From the NCBI GenBank assembly GCA_026708965.1, contig JAPOTY010000028.1:1-32159 (forward strand): a DNA stretch of 32,159 nucleotides, in the 5' to 3' direction. A program made the position numbers and the translations under genes. Positions within the stretch are counted from its first letter, which is position 1; every line of letters starts with the position of its first letter. Of this stretch, positions 15,506 to 21,937 are shown piece by piece. The DNA is from Gammaproteobacteria bacterium (GTDB lineage Bacteria > Pseudomonadota > Gammaproteobacteria > Steroidobacterales > Foliamicaceae). The notes beneath the pieces are model-generated. The model searched no databases, had not been told where the DNA came from, and saw only the letters and a list, made by a program, of their open reading frames with translations.

Positions 15506-16483
15506 TCAGCTCCCCACGCTCTCATGCACCGCATCCTTGATGCGCTGCACACTGGGAATATAGCCGTATTCCATCCGCGCCAGCGGCGGCACCGCGTCGT
15601 ATCCCGCCACCCGCGCGACCGGCGCCTCCAGGCTGTAGAGGCCCTCGGAAGCCAGGATCGCGGCGATTTCCGCGCCCACGCCGCCGCTCACCGCCGCCTC
15701 GTGAACAATCATCGCCCGACCGGTGCGGGACACCGACTCAAGCAGCGTGTCCTTGTCCAGCGGGCTCACCGTAGCCATATCGATCACCTCGCAGTCCACG
15801 CCCTCTTCCGCCAGCTCGGCGGCGGCGTTCCACGTTTCCAGCGCCGAGGCGCCCCACGAAATAAGCGTCACGTCCGTGCCCTCGCGGGTCACGAAGGCGT
15901 GATCCAGCGGCAGGCCCTCGCCGTTGTCCGGCACTTCCTGGCGGAAGGCGCGATAGACGCGCTTGGGCTCTAAGAACACCACCGGGTCGGGATCGCGGAT
16001 GGCGGACAACAGCAGCCCGTAGGCGCGCACCGGCGAGGACGGGATCACCACCCGCACCCCCGGCATGTGGGCGAATAGCGCCTCGGTGCTCTCGGAATGG
16101 TGCTCCGGGGCGCGGATGCCGGTGCCGAAGGGCGCCCGCAGCACCATCGGGCAGGTCAGCCGTCCGCGGGTGCGGTTGCGCAGGCGGCTGGCGTGGCTGA
16201 TGATCTGGTCCAGCGCCGGATAGATAAAGCCCATGAATTGGATTTCCGGCACCGGCTTGAGGCCCTGCGAAGCCATGCCCACGGCCAGGCCGGCAATCAT
16301 CGCCTCGGCCAGCGGCGTGTCGAACACCCGCTCGGCGCCGAAGCGCTCCTGCAAGCCCAAGGTGGCGCGGAACACGCCGCCGTTCACGCCCACATCCTCG
16401 CCGAACACCACCACGCTGTCGTCGTGCGCCATTTCCCAGGTCAAGGCCTGGTTGACGGCTTCGACTAGAGTGAGGCTGGGCAT
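15506..16483 (-). CDS. pdhB: 2-oxoacid (probably pyruvate) dehydrogenase E1 beta subunit
   Basis: 325 residues. It pairs with E1alpha to form the thiamine-diphosphate heterotetramer that decarboxylates the oxoacid and acylates the E2 lipoyl arm. Typical features are VVVFGEDVGVNGGVFRAT, RVFDTPLAEAMIAGLAVGMA, EIQFMGFIYPALDQI, GIRAPEHHSESTEA and a transketolase C-terminal domain (VIDMATVSPLDKDTLLESV, then VHEAAVSGGVGAEIAA). Its ATG overlaps the E1alpha stop by one base (TGATG). Pyruvate is favoured by the glycolytic neighbour gpmA, but a branched-chain oxoacid role cannot be excluded from sequence alone. Confidence 0.85.
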   Translation of the reverse strand: MPSLTLVEAVNQALTWEMAHDDSVVVFGEDVGVNGGVFRATLGLQERFGAERVFDTPLAEAMIAGLAVGMASQGLKPVPEIQFMGFIYPALDQIISHASRLRNRTRGRLTCPMVLRAPFGTGIRAPEHHSESTEALFAHMPGVRVVIPSSPVRAYGLLLSAIRDPDPVVFLEPKRVYRAFRQEVPDNGEGLPLDHAFVTREGTDVTLISWGASALETWNAAAELAEEGVDCEVIDMATVSPLDKDTLLESVSRTGRAMIVHEAAVSGGVGAEIAAILASEGLYSLEAPVARVAGYDAVPPLARMEYGYIPSVQRIKDAVHESVGS

Positions 16484-17562
16484 CAGCCGTGCTCGGCAAC
16501 CGGGTATCGGCGGGCGATCTCGCGCTGCGCCGCGAGCGTGGCGGGCATGTTGCCGAACTGGTGCTCAAAGATATCCTCGAGCTGCGGCCTAGGCGTGTTC
16601 AGATACACCTCCACTTCCGCCTCCACTTCCGCTTCCAGCTCCTTGATCAGCGCCTGTTCCCGCTCATCGCTCCAGCCGAAACGCTCCTCCATCAGGCGCC
16701 GCGTGCGCCCCAAAGGCTCGCGGCGGCCCGCCTCTTCCACTTCGCTAGCTGCGCGGTAGCGGGTGGCGTCGTCCGCCGTGGTGTGGTCCTCCAGCCGGTA
16801 GCTCAGGGCCTCGATCAGCGCCGGGCCGCCCCCGGAGCGGGCCTTGCGCAGGGCTTTATCCAGCACATGGCGCACCGCGATCACGTCGTTGCCGTCCACC
16901 TGTTCGCCCGGAATGCCGGCCGCGATCGCCTTCTGCGCCAGTGTGGCGGCGGCGGTCTGGCCTTCCACCGGCATGGAGATGGCGTAGCGATTGTTGGTGA
17001 CCATGAACACCACCGGCAAGCGCATCGCGCCGGCGGCGTTGAGGGCCTCGTAGAACGCGCCTTCGGAGGTGGCGCCGTCGCCGCAGAGGGCCACGGCGCA
17101 ATTGGGCTGGCCGCGCATTTTGATGGCCAGCGCCGCGCCGGCCGCATGCAGGCATTGCGTGGCGATCGGCACGCAATAAGGAAAGTCGCGGCGCGGGCCG
17201 TCCCAGTTATGGCCGCGCTCGTCGCCGCCCCACACGGCAAGCAGCTGGCTCATGCGCACGCCCCGCCAAATCACCGCGCCGTGTTCGCGGTATGAGGGCG
17301 CCAGCACGTCTTCCGGCTGCATCGCGGCGGCCACCCCGATCTGGGCGGCTTCTTGGCCCCGGCTGGAGGCGATGGTGCCCACTTGGCCGGTGCGTTGAAG
17401 ATTGATGCAGCGCCGGTCGAAGACCCGGGTGAGCATCATGAAGCGATACAGGCGCGCCATCTGGTCCGCATCGGCGGCAAATTCGGGCAATTCTTTCTGG
17501 GCCTTGCCGTGCTCGTCTAAGAACTGCGTATATGTGATTTCAAACTGGGCTACTACGGACAT
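16483..17562 (-). CDS. pdhA: 2-oxoacid (probably pyruvate) dehydrogenase E1 alpha subunit
   Basis: 359 residues from ATG 17562 (MSVVAQFEITYTQFL); the longer frame upstream would run into the moaC promoter. The ThDP-binding motif GDGATSEGAFYEALNAAG (Asp162) through VTNNRYAIS is complete. SSRGQEAAQIG, APSYREHGA and the phosphorylation-loop-like YRLEDHTTADDATRYR are also typical. It begins the reverse-strand run E1alpha-E1beta-E2-gpmA-carbonic anhydrase, whose spacing fits one operon. It is divergent from moaC with a 78-bp gap that must hold both promoters. Confidence 0.88.
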   Translation of the reverse strand: MSVVAQFEITYTQFLDEHGKAQKELPEFAADADQMARLYRFMMLTRVFDRRCINLQRTGQVGTIASSRGQEAAQIGVAAAMQPEDVLAPSYREHGAVIWRGVRMSQLLAVWGGDERGHNWDGPRRDFPYCVPIATQCLHAAGAALAIKMRGQPNCAVALCGDGATSEGAFYEALNAAGAMRLPVVFMVTNNRYAISMPVEGQTAAATLAQKAIAAGIPGEQVDGNDVIAVRHVLDKALRKARSGGGPALIEALSYRLEDHTTADDATRYRAASEVEEAGRREPLGRTRRLMEERFGWSDEREQALIKELEAEVEAEVEVYLNTPRPQLEDIFEHQFGNMPATLAAQREIARRYPVAEHG

Positions 17563-17625
17563 CTTAAAACTCGATTCGGGACGGGAAGTATATCCCGGCG
17601 GCCTCGCTCCCGAAACGGCGGAAAC

Positions 17626-17631
17626 TATAAT
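17626..17631 (+). promoter_or_regulatory. Consensus -10 TATAAT just before moaC
   Basis: A perfect TATAAT ends 9 bases before the moaC ATG (17641). If used, the transcript would start at or within a few bases of the start codon, giving a leaderless mRNA. No good -35 is present 16-18 bases upstream, and no Shine-Dalgarno lies between the hexamer and the ATG. Confidence 0.45.
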
Positions 17632-17640
17632 TCGCGGGCG

Positions 17641-18117
17641 ATGCTTACGCATATCGACTCACAACAGCGGGCCGGCATGGTGAACGTGGCGGACAAGGCC
17701 GTGACCCTCCGCACCGCCCGGGCGCGCGCCAGCGTGGCGCTGCCTCCCGAGGCGGCGGCCATGGCGGCGGACGGCGAGATCGCCACCCGCAAGGGCCCCG
17801 TTTTCCAAACCGCCATCATTGCCGGCACCCAGGCCGCCAAGCGAACCCACGAGCTCATTCCCTTCTGCCATCCGCTCAAGCTGGAGGGCTGCCGGATCGA
17901 AGTGGATCTTAAGGACGAGGAAGTGGTGATCGAATGCGCGGTGCGGGTCACCGATAAAACCGGGGCGGAAATGGAGGCGCTCACCGGGGCTGCGGTGGCG
18001 GCGCTCACGATTTACGACATGCTCAAATCGGTGTCGCGCGGAATGGTTATCCGCCAAGCGCGCCTGCTCGGCAAGACGGGCGGAAAAAGCGATGACACCA
18101 ACGAGCAGGACGGCTAG
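17641..18117 (+). CDS. moaC: Cyclic pyranopterin monophosphate synthase (MoaC)
   Basis: 158 residues. It converts the 3',8-cyclo-GTP product of MoaA to cyclic pyranopterin monophosphate, the first stable molybdopterin intermediate. Conserved segments are LTHIDSQQRAGMVNVADK, ATRKGPVFQTAIIAGTQAAKRTHELIPFCHPL with His77, and VTDKTGAEMEALTGAAVAALTIYDMLK including catalytic Lys and Asp positions. No moaA, moaD or moaE is in the window. The stop overlaps the mobA start by one base. A consensus -10 only 9 bases upstream suggests a leaderless message. Confidence 0.95.
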   Translation: MLTHIDSQQRAGMVNVADKAVTLRTARARASVALPPEAAAMAADGEIATRKGPVFQTAIIAGTQAAKRTHELIPFCHPLKLEGCRIEVDLKDEEVVIECAVRVTDKTGAEMEALTGAAVAALTIYDMLKSVSRGMVIRQARLLGKTGGKSDDTNEQDG

Positions 18118-18731
18118 TGCAAACAGGCGAAGCCGAAGCGCCGCTGTGCGGGCTGGTGCTGGCGGGGGGCTTGAGCGCCCGCTTCGGCAGCGACAAGGCG
18201 GCGGCGCAAATCGGCGGCATGAGCCTGCTGGAACGCGCGGTGCGGCTGCTGGCCTCATGCCTTGGCGAGGTTTGGGTGTCGGTGCGCGCCGAGCAGGCCG
18301 CCGACCGCTTGCGCTCGCGTTTCCGCTGCTTGGCGGACCGCCATCCCGGCCGCGGGCCGGCCGCGGGGCTGGAGGCCGCCCACGCGCAGGCGCCGGATCG
18401 GGCCTGGCTGGCGCTGGCCTGCGATCAGCCGGGGCTTTCGGCCAATGAAATCAGGCGCTTGATTGCCGAACGCGACGCGGATTGCGCGGCCACCGCCTTC
18501 TGCAATCCCGGTTCCGGGGCGCCGGAACCATTGTGCGCCATCTACGAACCGGCTACCCTTGCGGGCTTGGCGGAGGCCGTCGCCGCGGGAGCGGCGCTCT
18601 CGCTCCGGGATTACTTGGGGGGGCGGCCGCTGAAACTGATGCCACTGGAAATTACGAATGTCAACAACTATGAGCAATTCCGTTCTTTTGCACACAAGAC
18701 AACGCCAAGGCGAGCCTGTGGGCGGGAATGA
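18117..18731 (+). CDS. mobA: Molybdenum cofactor guanylyltransferase (MobA)
   Basis: 204 residues from GTG 18117. It attaches GMP from GTP to molybdopterin to make bis-MGD precursors. The nucleotidyltransferase signature [20 protein letters not shown] is present, with [25 protein letters not shown] (metal-binding Asp) and the C-terminal [10 protein letters not shown], equivalent to the family's NINTPEDL. About 16 residues extend past that natural end and overlap folE by 74 bases. The first 23 bases after the start resemble the tail of a palindromic element, so the N-terminus MQTGEAEAP seems to be element-derived. A bis-MGD enzyme should exist elsewhere in the genome. Confidence 0.9.
   Translation: MQTGEAEAPLCGLVLAGGLSARFGSDKAAAQIGGMSLLERAVRLLASCLGEVWVSVRAEQAADRLRSRFRCLADRHPGRGPAAGLEAAHAQAPDRAWLALACDQPGLSANEIRRLIAERDADCAATAFCNPGSGAPEPLCAIYEPATLAGLAEAVAAGAALSLRDYLGGRPLKLMPLEITNVNNYEQFRSFAHKTTPRRACGRE
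18118..18139. repeat. Element relic inside the mobA 5' end
   Basis: TGCAAACAGGCGAAGCCGAA and the next two bases differ from the right end of element B1 and its flank (7873-7894) at two positions only. No arm partner or core accompanies it. It forms codons 1-8 of mobA. Confidence 0.5.
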
Positions 18732-19308
18732 ATCCGAACGCCCGACGCGGGCCGAGGCGGAAGAGGCGGTCCGCACCCTGCTGAGCTGGGCCGGCGACGA
18801 TATTGGCCGCGAAGGCCTGGTGGACACGCCCAAGCGCGTGGTGCGCGCCTACGAGGAGTGGTTCAGCGGCTACTCGGAGGATCCCTACGAGTTTATGAGG
18901 CGCACCTTCAGGGAAGTGAACGGCTACGACGAGATCGTGGCGCTTACCCATATCGACTTCAACTCCCACTGCGAGCACCATATCGCTCCGATTATCGGCA
19001 AGGCGCATGTGGCCTATCTGCCGCGCGACAAGGTGGTGGGCATCAGCAAGCTGGTGCGGGTGGTGGATGCTTACGCGCACCGCCTGCAGGTGCAGGAGAA
19101 GCTCACGGCGCAGATCGCCGATTGCATCGCCAAGGTGCTGGAGCCGCGCGGCGTGGCGGTGGTGGTCGAGGCGGCGCACGAGTGCATGACCACGCGCGGG
19201 GTGGGCAAGCGCAACGTGAGCACGGTCACCAGCCGGATGCTGGGGGCATTCCGCGACGATGCGCGCGCGCGCGCTGAGTTCCTGGCCTTGATCGAGCGCG
19301 GGCGTTGA
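18658..19308 (+). CDS. folE: GTP cyclohydrolase I (FolE)
   Basis: 216 residues from ATG 18658; GTG 18718 is a shorter alternative that reduces the overlap with mobA to 14 bases. It converts GTP to 7,8-dihydroneopterin triphosphate, the entry to folate and other pterins. Zinc and catalytic motifs are complete: [25 protein letters not shown] (Cys and His ligands), [25 protein letters not shown] and the second Cys in [32 protein letters not shown] is the usual N-terminal block. Grouping with moaC and mobA puts GTP-derived pterin enzymes together; the pteridine reductase at 86-823 could act on its downstream products. Confidence 0.93.
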   Translation: MSTTMSNSVLLHTRQRQGEPVGGNESERPTRAEAEEAVRTLLSWAGDDIGREGLVDTPKRVVRAYEEWFSGYSEDPYEFMRRTFREVNGYDEIVALTHIDFNSHCEHHIAPIIGKAHVAYLPRDKVVGISKLVRVVDAYAHRLQVQEKLTAQIADCIAKVLEPRGVAVVVEAAHECMTTRGVGKRNVSTVTSRMLGAFRDDARARAEFLALIERGR

Positions 19309-19361
19309 TAATCCAAGGCCTGTTGGCGCTAAACTCGTAAGCCCTCGCTGGCCGCGGTGCA

Positions 19362-19826
19362 TTGCTGTTGGGTCATGAAGTTCGCACGATAGACGACGCG
19401 CGCGCGCTGGAGGGCGTGGAAGTGGGCGTTTCCGGCTGGATCCTGGTGGATCAGGACCGAATCGACCGGTTCGCGCGGGCCACGGAGGACTTCCAGTGGA
19501 TCCATGTGGACCGCGAGCGTGCCGCCCGCGAGCTCGAGGCTGGCGCCACCATCGCCCACGGCTATTTAACGCTGTCGCTGATTCCGGGCGCCACTGAGCG
19601 TTTCGTGGTGTTTCCCGCGCTCAAAAGAGCGATTAACTGGGGCCTTAACAAGGTGCGCTTTTCCAGCATGGTGGCGTGCGGCAGCCGGGTGAGGGTGCGC
19701 ACCACGGTGCTGCAGGCGCGGGCCCGGGCCGGCGGCATTCAGATGACCTGCCGACACAAAATCGAGATCGAGGGCCAGCGAAAGCCCGCCTGCACCGCCG
19801 AAACCCTCGCCCTCTACATGCTTTGA
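19362..19826 (+). CDS. MaoC/NodN-like (R)-specific enoyl-CoA hydratase family protein
   Basis: 154 residues of hot-dog fold. The hydratase signature is ERATEDFQWIHVD-like: FARATEDFQWIHVDRERAA with the Asp and His pair, then GATIAHGYLTLSLIP. The NodN subgroup is suggested by ALEGVEVGVSGWILVDQDRIDRFA. The expected activity is hydration of a trans-2-enoyl thioester, but many NodN-like members are uncharacterised. The start is uncertain: TTG 19362 keeps the family's N-terminal segment, whereas GTG 19422 has a better Shine-Dalgarno (GGAGGG, 7 bases away) but would truncate it. It ends at a convergent junction with two palindromic elements. tesB and the CoA transferase nearby also handle acyl-CoA. 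Confidence 0.75.
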   Translation: MLLGHEVRTIDDARALEGVEVGVSGWILVDQDRIDRFARATEDFQWIHVDRERAARELEAGATIAHGYLTLSLIPGATERFVVFPALKRAINWGLNKVRFSSMVACGSRVRVRTTVLQARARAGGIQMTCRHKIEIEGQRKPACTAETLALYML

Positions 19827-19885
19827 TCCGTGAAGAGAGAGGGCTTCCAAGCCTTCCTTTCAGCACGGGCGCACTGAAGCTGGCA

Positions 19886-19989
19886 AGCCCTTGTTGGCCG
19901 ATCTTGTCTCTACGGAGGCGCCATCCTGGCTCGGTTCTGCCATCCCTGGCTCCAACGCTCCGTAGAGACAAGATCGGCCAACAAGGGCT
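19886..19989. repeat. Variable-arm palindromic element D
   Basis: Perfect 32-nt inverted arms at 19886-19917 and 19958-19989, the longest in the window, flank a 40-nt core (19918-19957) containing GCCATCCTGGCTCGGTTCTG then CCATCCCTGGCTCCAACG. Inner arm ends are GGAG and CTCC. Arms are unrelated to A, B, C or E. It lies 60 bases past the MaoC-like gene. The leading gap 19827-19885 shows no further feature beyond a few short inverted matches. Confidence 0.95.
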
Positions 19990-20027
19990 AAGCATCAAAG
20001 ATTGGCGCTGGAAACGGCACTGCGGAA

Positions 20028-20146
20028 GCCCCGGTTTTGCCCGTCGCTTCCGGGAGCGTTGGAGCCAGGATGGCGGAACCAAGCCAGTGCGCGCCAATAG
20101 CTTGGCGGGCACAGCGCCTCCCGGAAGCGACGGGCAAAACCGGGGC
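20028..20146. repeat. Variable-arm palindromic element E with an expanded core
   Basis: Perfect 29-nt arms at 20028-20056 and 20118-20146 flank a 61-nt core (20057-20117). The core starts CGTTGGAGCCAGGATGGCGG and then carries about 26 extra bases with a small hairpin (CGCCAA..TTGGCG, 20092-20107) in place of the second GGATGGCG. It is 39 bases from element D and ends 26 bases before the reverse-strand DUF1499 gene's stop. Confidence 0.93.
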
Positions 20147-20171
20147 GGGACGTAACGGTCTAACGTGAAGG

Positions 20172-20924
20172 TTATTGGGAGCGGAGCGCGGCGAGGAGGC
20201 GGCGGATGCGGCGGGCGTTGGTGCCTGCATCGGCCATATCGATCCGCGACTTGGAGCGCACGTCCACAATCACGCCGCGGTCCGCAGGTCGGACCCGCAC
20301 CACCACGTCGCCCTTCAGCCCGAACCACGGCGTGGTGTACACCGCCTCCAAGCGGCCCTCGCCGGGCGACCGCGCCACCACTTCCCAGCCTAAGCCCGTT
20401 GCGGCCCTCTCGGCCCGCGCCACCGCCTCGGCAACGCTGGCCTCAAGGAATAGCGGCTCAATTTCCGGGTAGGCGGCGCGCTGCCGGAAGGCCGCCGCCT
20501 CTGCCGCGTAGCGCGGAGGGCTGGGGCCGGCGGGATCGGCTTGCGGCGGCCGCTCCGTCTTGAATGCCGGCGGATTCTCCAGGTCGGTGCTCACGTCGTT
20601 GATGGCGGGCAATACCTGCACCTGGCGAAACCAAAGAAGATTGTTGAGCGTTATGCCCACGCACAGAACCAGCGCGATCCAGCCCGCCGCATTGAGGCCC
20701 CAGCCGCCCAAACGGCCGCGCGACCCGATCATGGCCACTAGAATGACCGGGGTTGCGGCCGCCAGCGCCACCATGCTGGCCGCGTAGGTGCCGATGGCGG
20801 GGAACAGCGGCAGAAGCTCAAGGCGGTAGCCGCCGATAGCGGCCACGCCAAGAAACGCGCCGATAGCGCATGCGGTCACGCCGATCTTCGCCAGAAGAAC
20901 GGACATTCTCCCTTGTCCGGCCAT
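20172..20924 (-). CDS. DUF1499 membrane protein
   Basis: 250 residues. Three hydrophobic segments occupy about residues 10-30, 40-63 and 78-100. A Pro-rich linker (NPPAFKTERPPQADPAGPSPPRY) leads to a C-terminal DUF1499 domain (AFRQRAAYPEIEPLFLEAS, ARAERAATGLGWEVVARSPGEG, VYTTPWFGLKGDVVVRVRP and VRSKSRIDMADAGTNARRI). The family has no established function; members are envelope-associated. Two starts are possible, ATG 20924 or ATG 20906 (MSVLLAKIG), each with a purine-rich stretch placed very close. It is divergent from tesB across a 100-bp region with a strong hairpin. Confidence 0.8.
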   Translation of the reverse strand: MAGQGRMSVLLAKIGVTACAIGAFLGVAAIGGYRLELLPLFPAIGTYAASMVALAAATPVILVAMIGSRGRLGGWGLNAAGWIALVLCVGITLNNLLWFRQVQVLPAINDVSTDLENPPAFKTERPPQADPAGPSPPRYAAEAAAFRQRAAYPEIEPLFLEASVAEAVARAERAATGLGWEVVARSPGEGRLEAVYTTPWFGLKGDVVVRVRPADRGVIVDVRSKSRIDMADAGTNARRIRRLLAALRSQ

Positions 20925-20960
20925 GCCTCCCGACCTTGAAAACAGCAGGGCATGTATCTT

Positions 20961-21004
20961 AACCCGCCTATTGCGTCAGGCCACACTGGAGCAATAGGCG
21001 GGTT
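20961..21004. terminator. Strong hairpin in the DUF1499/tesB divergent gap
   Basis: AACCCGCCTATTGC (20961-20974) pairs perfectly with GCAATAGGCGGGTT (20991-21004) across a 16-nt loop. On the forward strand a T-run (TTATTTTTTGGG) follows after several bases. It therefore looks like a factor-independent terminator, but its position in front of tesB is odd, so attenuation or operator function is equally possible. The stem is unrelated to the palindromic element family. Confidence 0.5.
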
Positions 21005-21049
21005 GCGGCATTATTTTTTGGGCCAATGCTGGTACGCTTGCCTGCTGTA

Positions 21050-21937
21050 ATGGACGATCAACGCGCACCCGGGCAAGGCGACGATTTGCGCAAGCTGATC
21101 GAGCAGCTTGAACTGGAATCCTTGGAGGCCAACCTGTTCCGCGGCCAAAGCCGCGACTTCGGCACCGGACGGGTTTTTGGCGGACAGGTGCTCGGCCAGG
21201 CTTTGCACGCGGCGATGCGCACCGTGGAAAATCGCATGGCGCATTCGCTGCACGCCTATTTTCTGCGCGAGGGCGACCATCTGGCGCCGATCATCTACGA
21301 GGTGGACCGGGCCCGCGACGGGCGCAGCTTCTCCAACCGCCGGGTGGTGGCGATCCAGCACGGGCGGCCGATCTTCAACATGGCGGCCTCCTTCCAAGCC
21401 CGCCAGGACGGACCGCAGCACCAGGATCCGATTCCGGACACGCCGCCGCCCGAGGCGCTCAAGGACCTTCGCGAGCTCAGCGCCACGGAGTCCGACTGGA
21501 TGCCTCGGCGCTACTTCAACCTGCTCAGGATTTCCAGCGCGCTGGACTTCCGGCCGGTGGATCCCGGGCACAGCCTCGGCGCCGGGGCGCGCCATCCCCG
21601 CCAGTTGCTCTGGATGCGGACCTCGGCGCGGCTGCCGGACGATGTGGCGGCGCACCAGGCCTTCCTCGCCTTCCTGTCCGACCTGGGGCTGATCGGAATG
21701 GTCACCTTTCCGCACCGGCGGCCGCCCGCAGGCTTCCTGCTGGCCAGCCTGGACCATGCCATGTGGTTCCATTGCCCGATACGGGTGGACGAATGGATGC
21801 TGTTCGATCTCTACAGCCCCTGGGCCGGCGGGGCGCGCGGCTTCGCGCAGGCCTCGGTCTATCGGCGCGACGGCGCGCGCGCGGCCACCATGGTGCAGGA
21901 GGGGCTGTTCCGCATTCGCAGGGCGGCCTCCCAATGA
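21050..21937 (+). CDS. tesB: Acyl-CoA thioesterase II (TesB)
   Basis: 295 residues from ATG 21050 (MDDQRAPGQGDD); ATG 21026 would add eight residues. A double hot-dog thioesterase that hydrolyses acyl-CoA to free acid and CoA. Family hallmarks are FGGQVLGQALHAAMRTV, HSLHAYFLREGDH, VDRARDGRSFSNRRVVAIQ, the catalytic-Asp segment FLSDLGLIG, SLDHAMWFH and QEGLFR with the Gln. Length and both domains are normal. No convincing Shine-Dalgarno precedes either start. Its stop overlaps the leuC start by four bases, so it belongs to the leuC-leuD-CoA transferase run. Confidence 0.93.
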   Translation: MDDQRAPGQGDDLRKLIEQLELESLEANLFRGQSRDFGTGRVFGGQVLGQALHAAMRTVENRMAHSLHAYFLREGDHLAPIIYEVDRARDGRSFSNRRVVAIQHGRPIFNMAASFQARQDGPQHQDPIPDTPPPEALKDLRELSATESDWMPRRYFNLLRISSALDFRPVDPGHSLGAGARHPRQLLWMRTSARLPDDVAAHQAFLAFLSDLGLIGMVTFPHRRPPAGFLLASLDHAMWFHCPIRVDEWMLFDLYSPWAGGARGFAQASVYRRDGARAATMVQEGLFRIRRAASQ

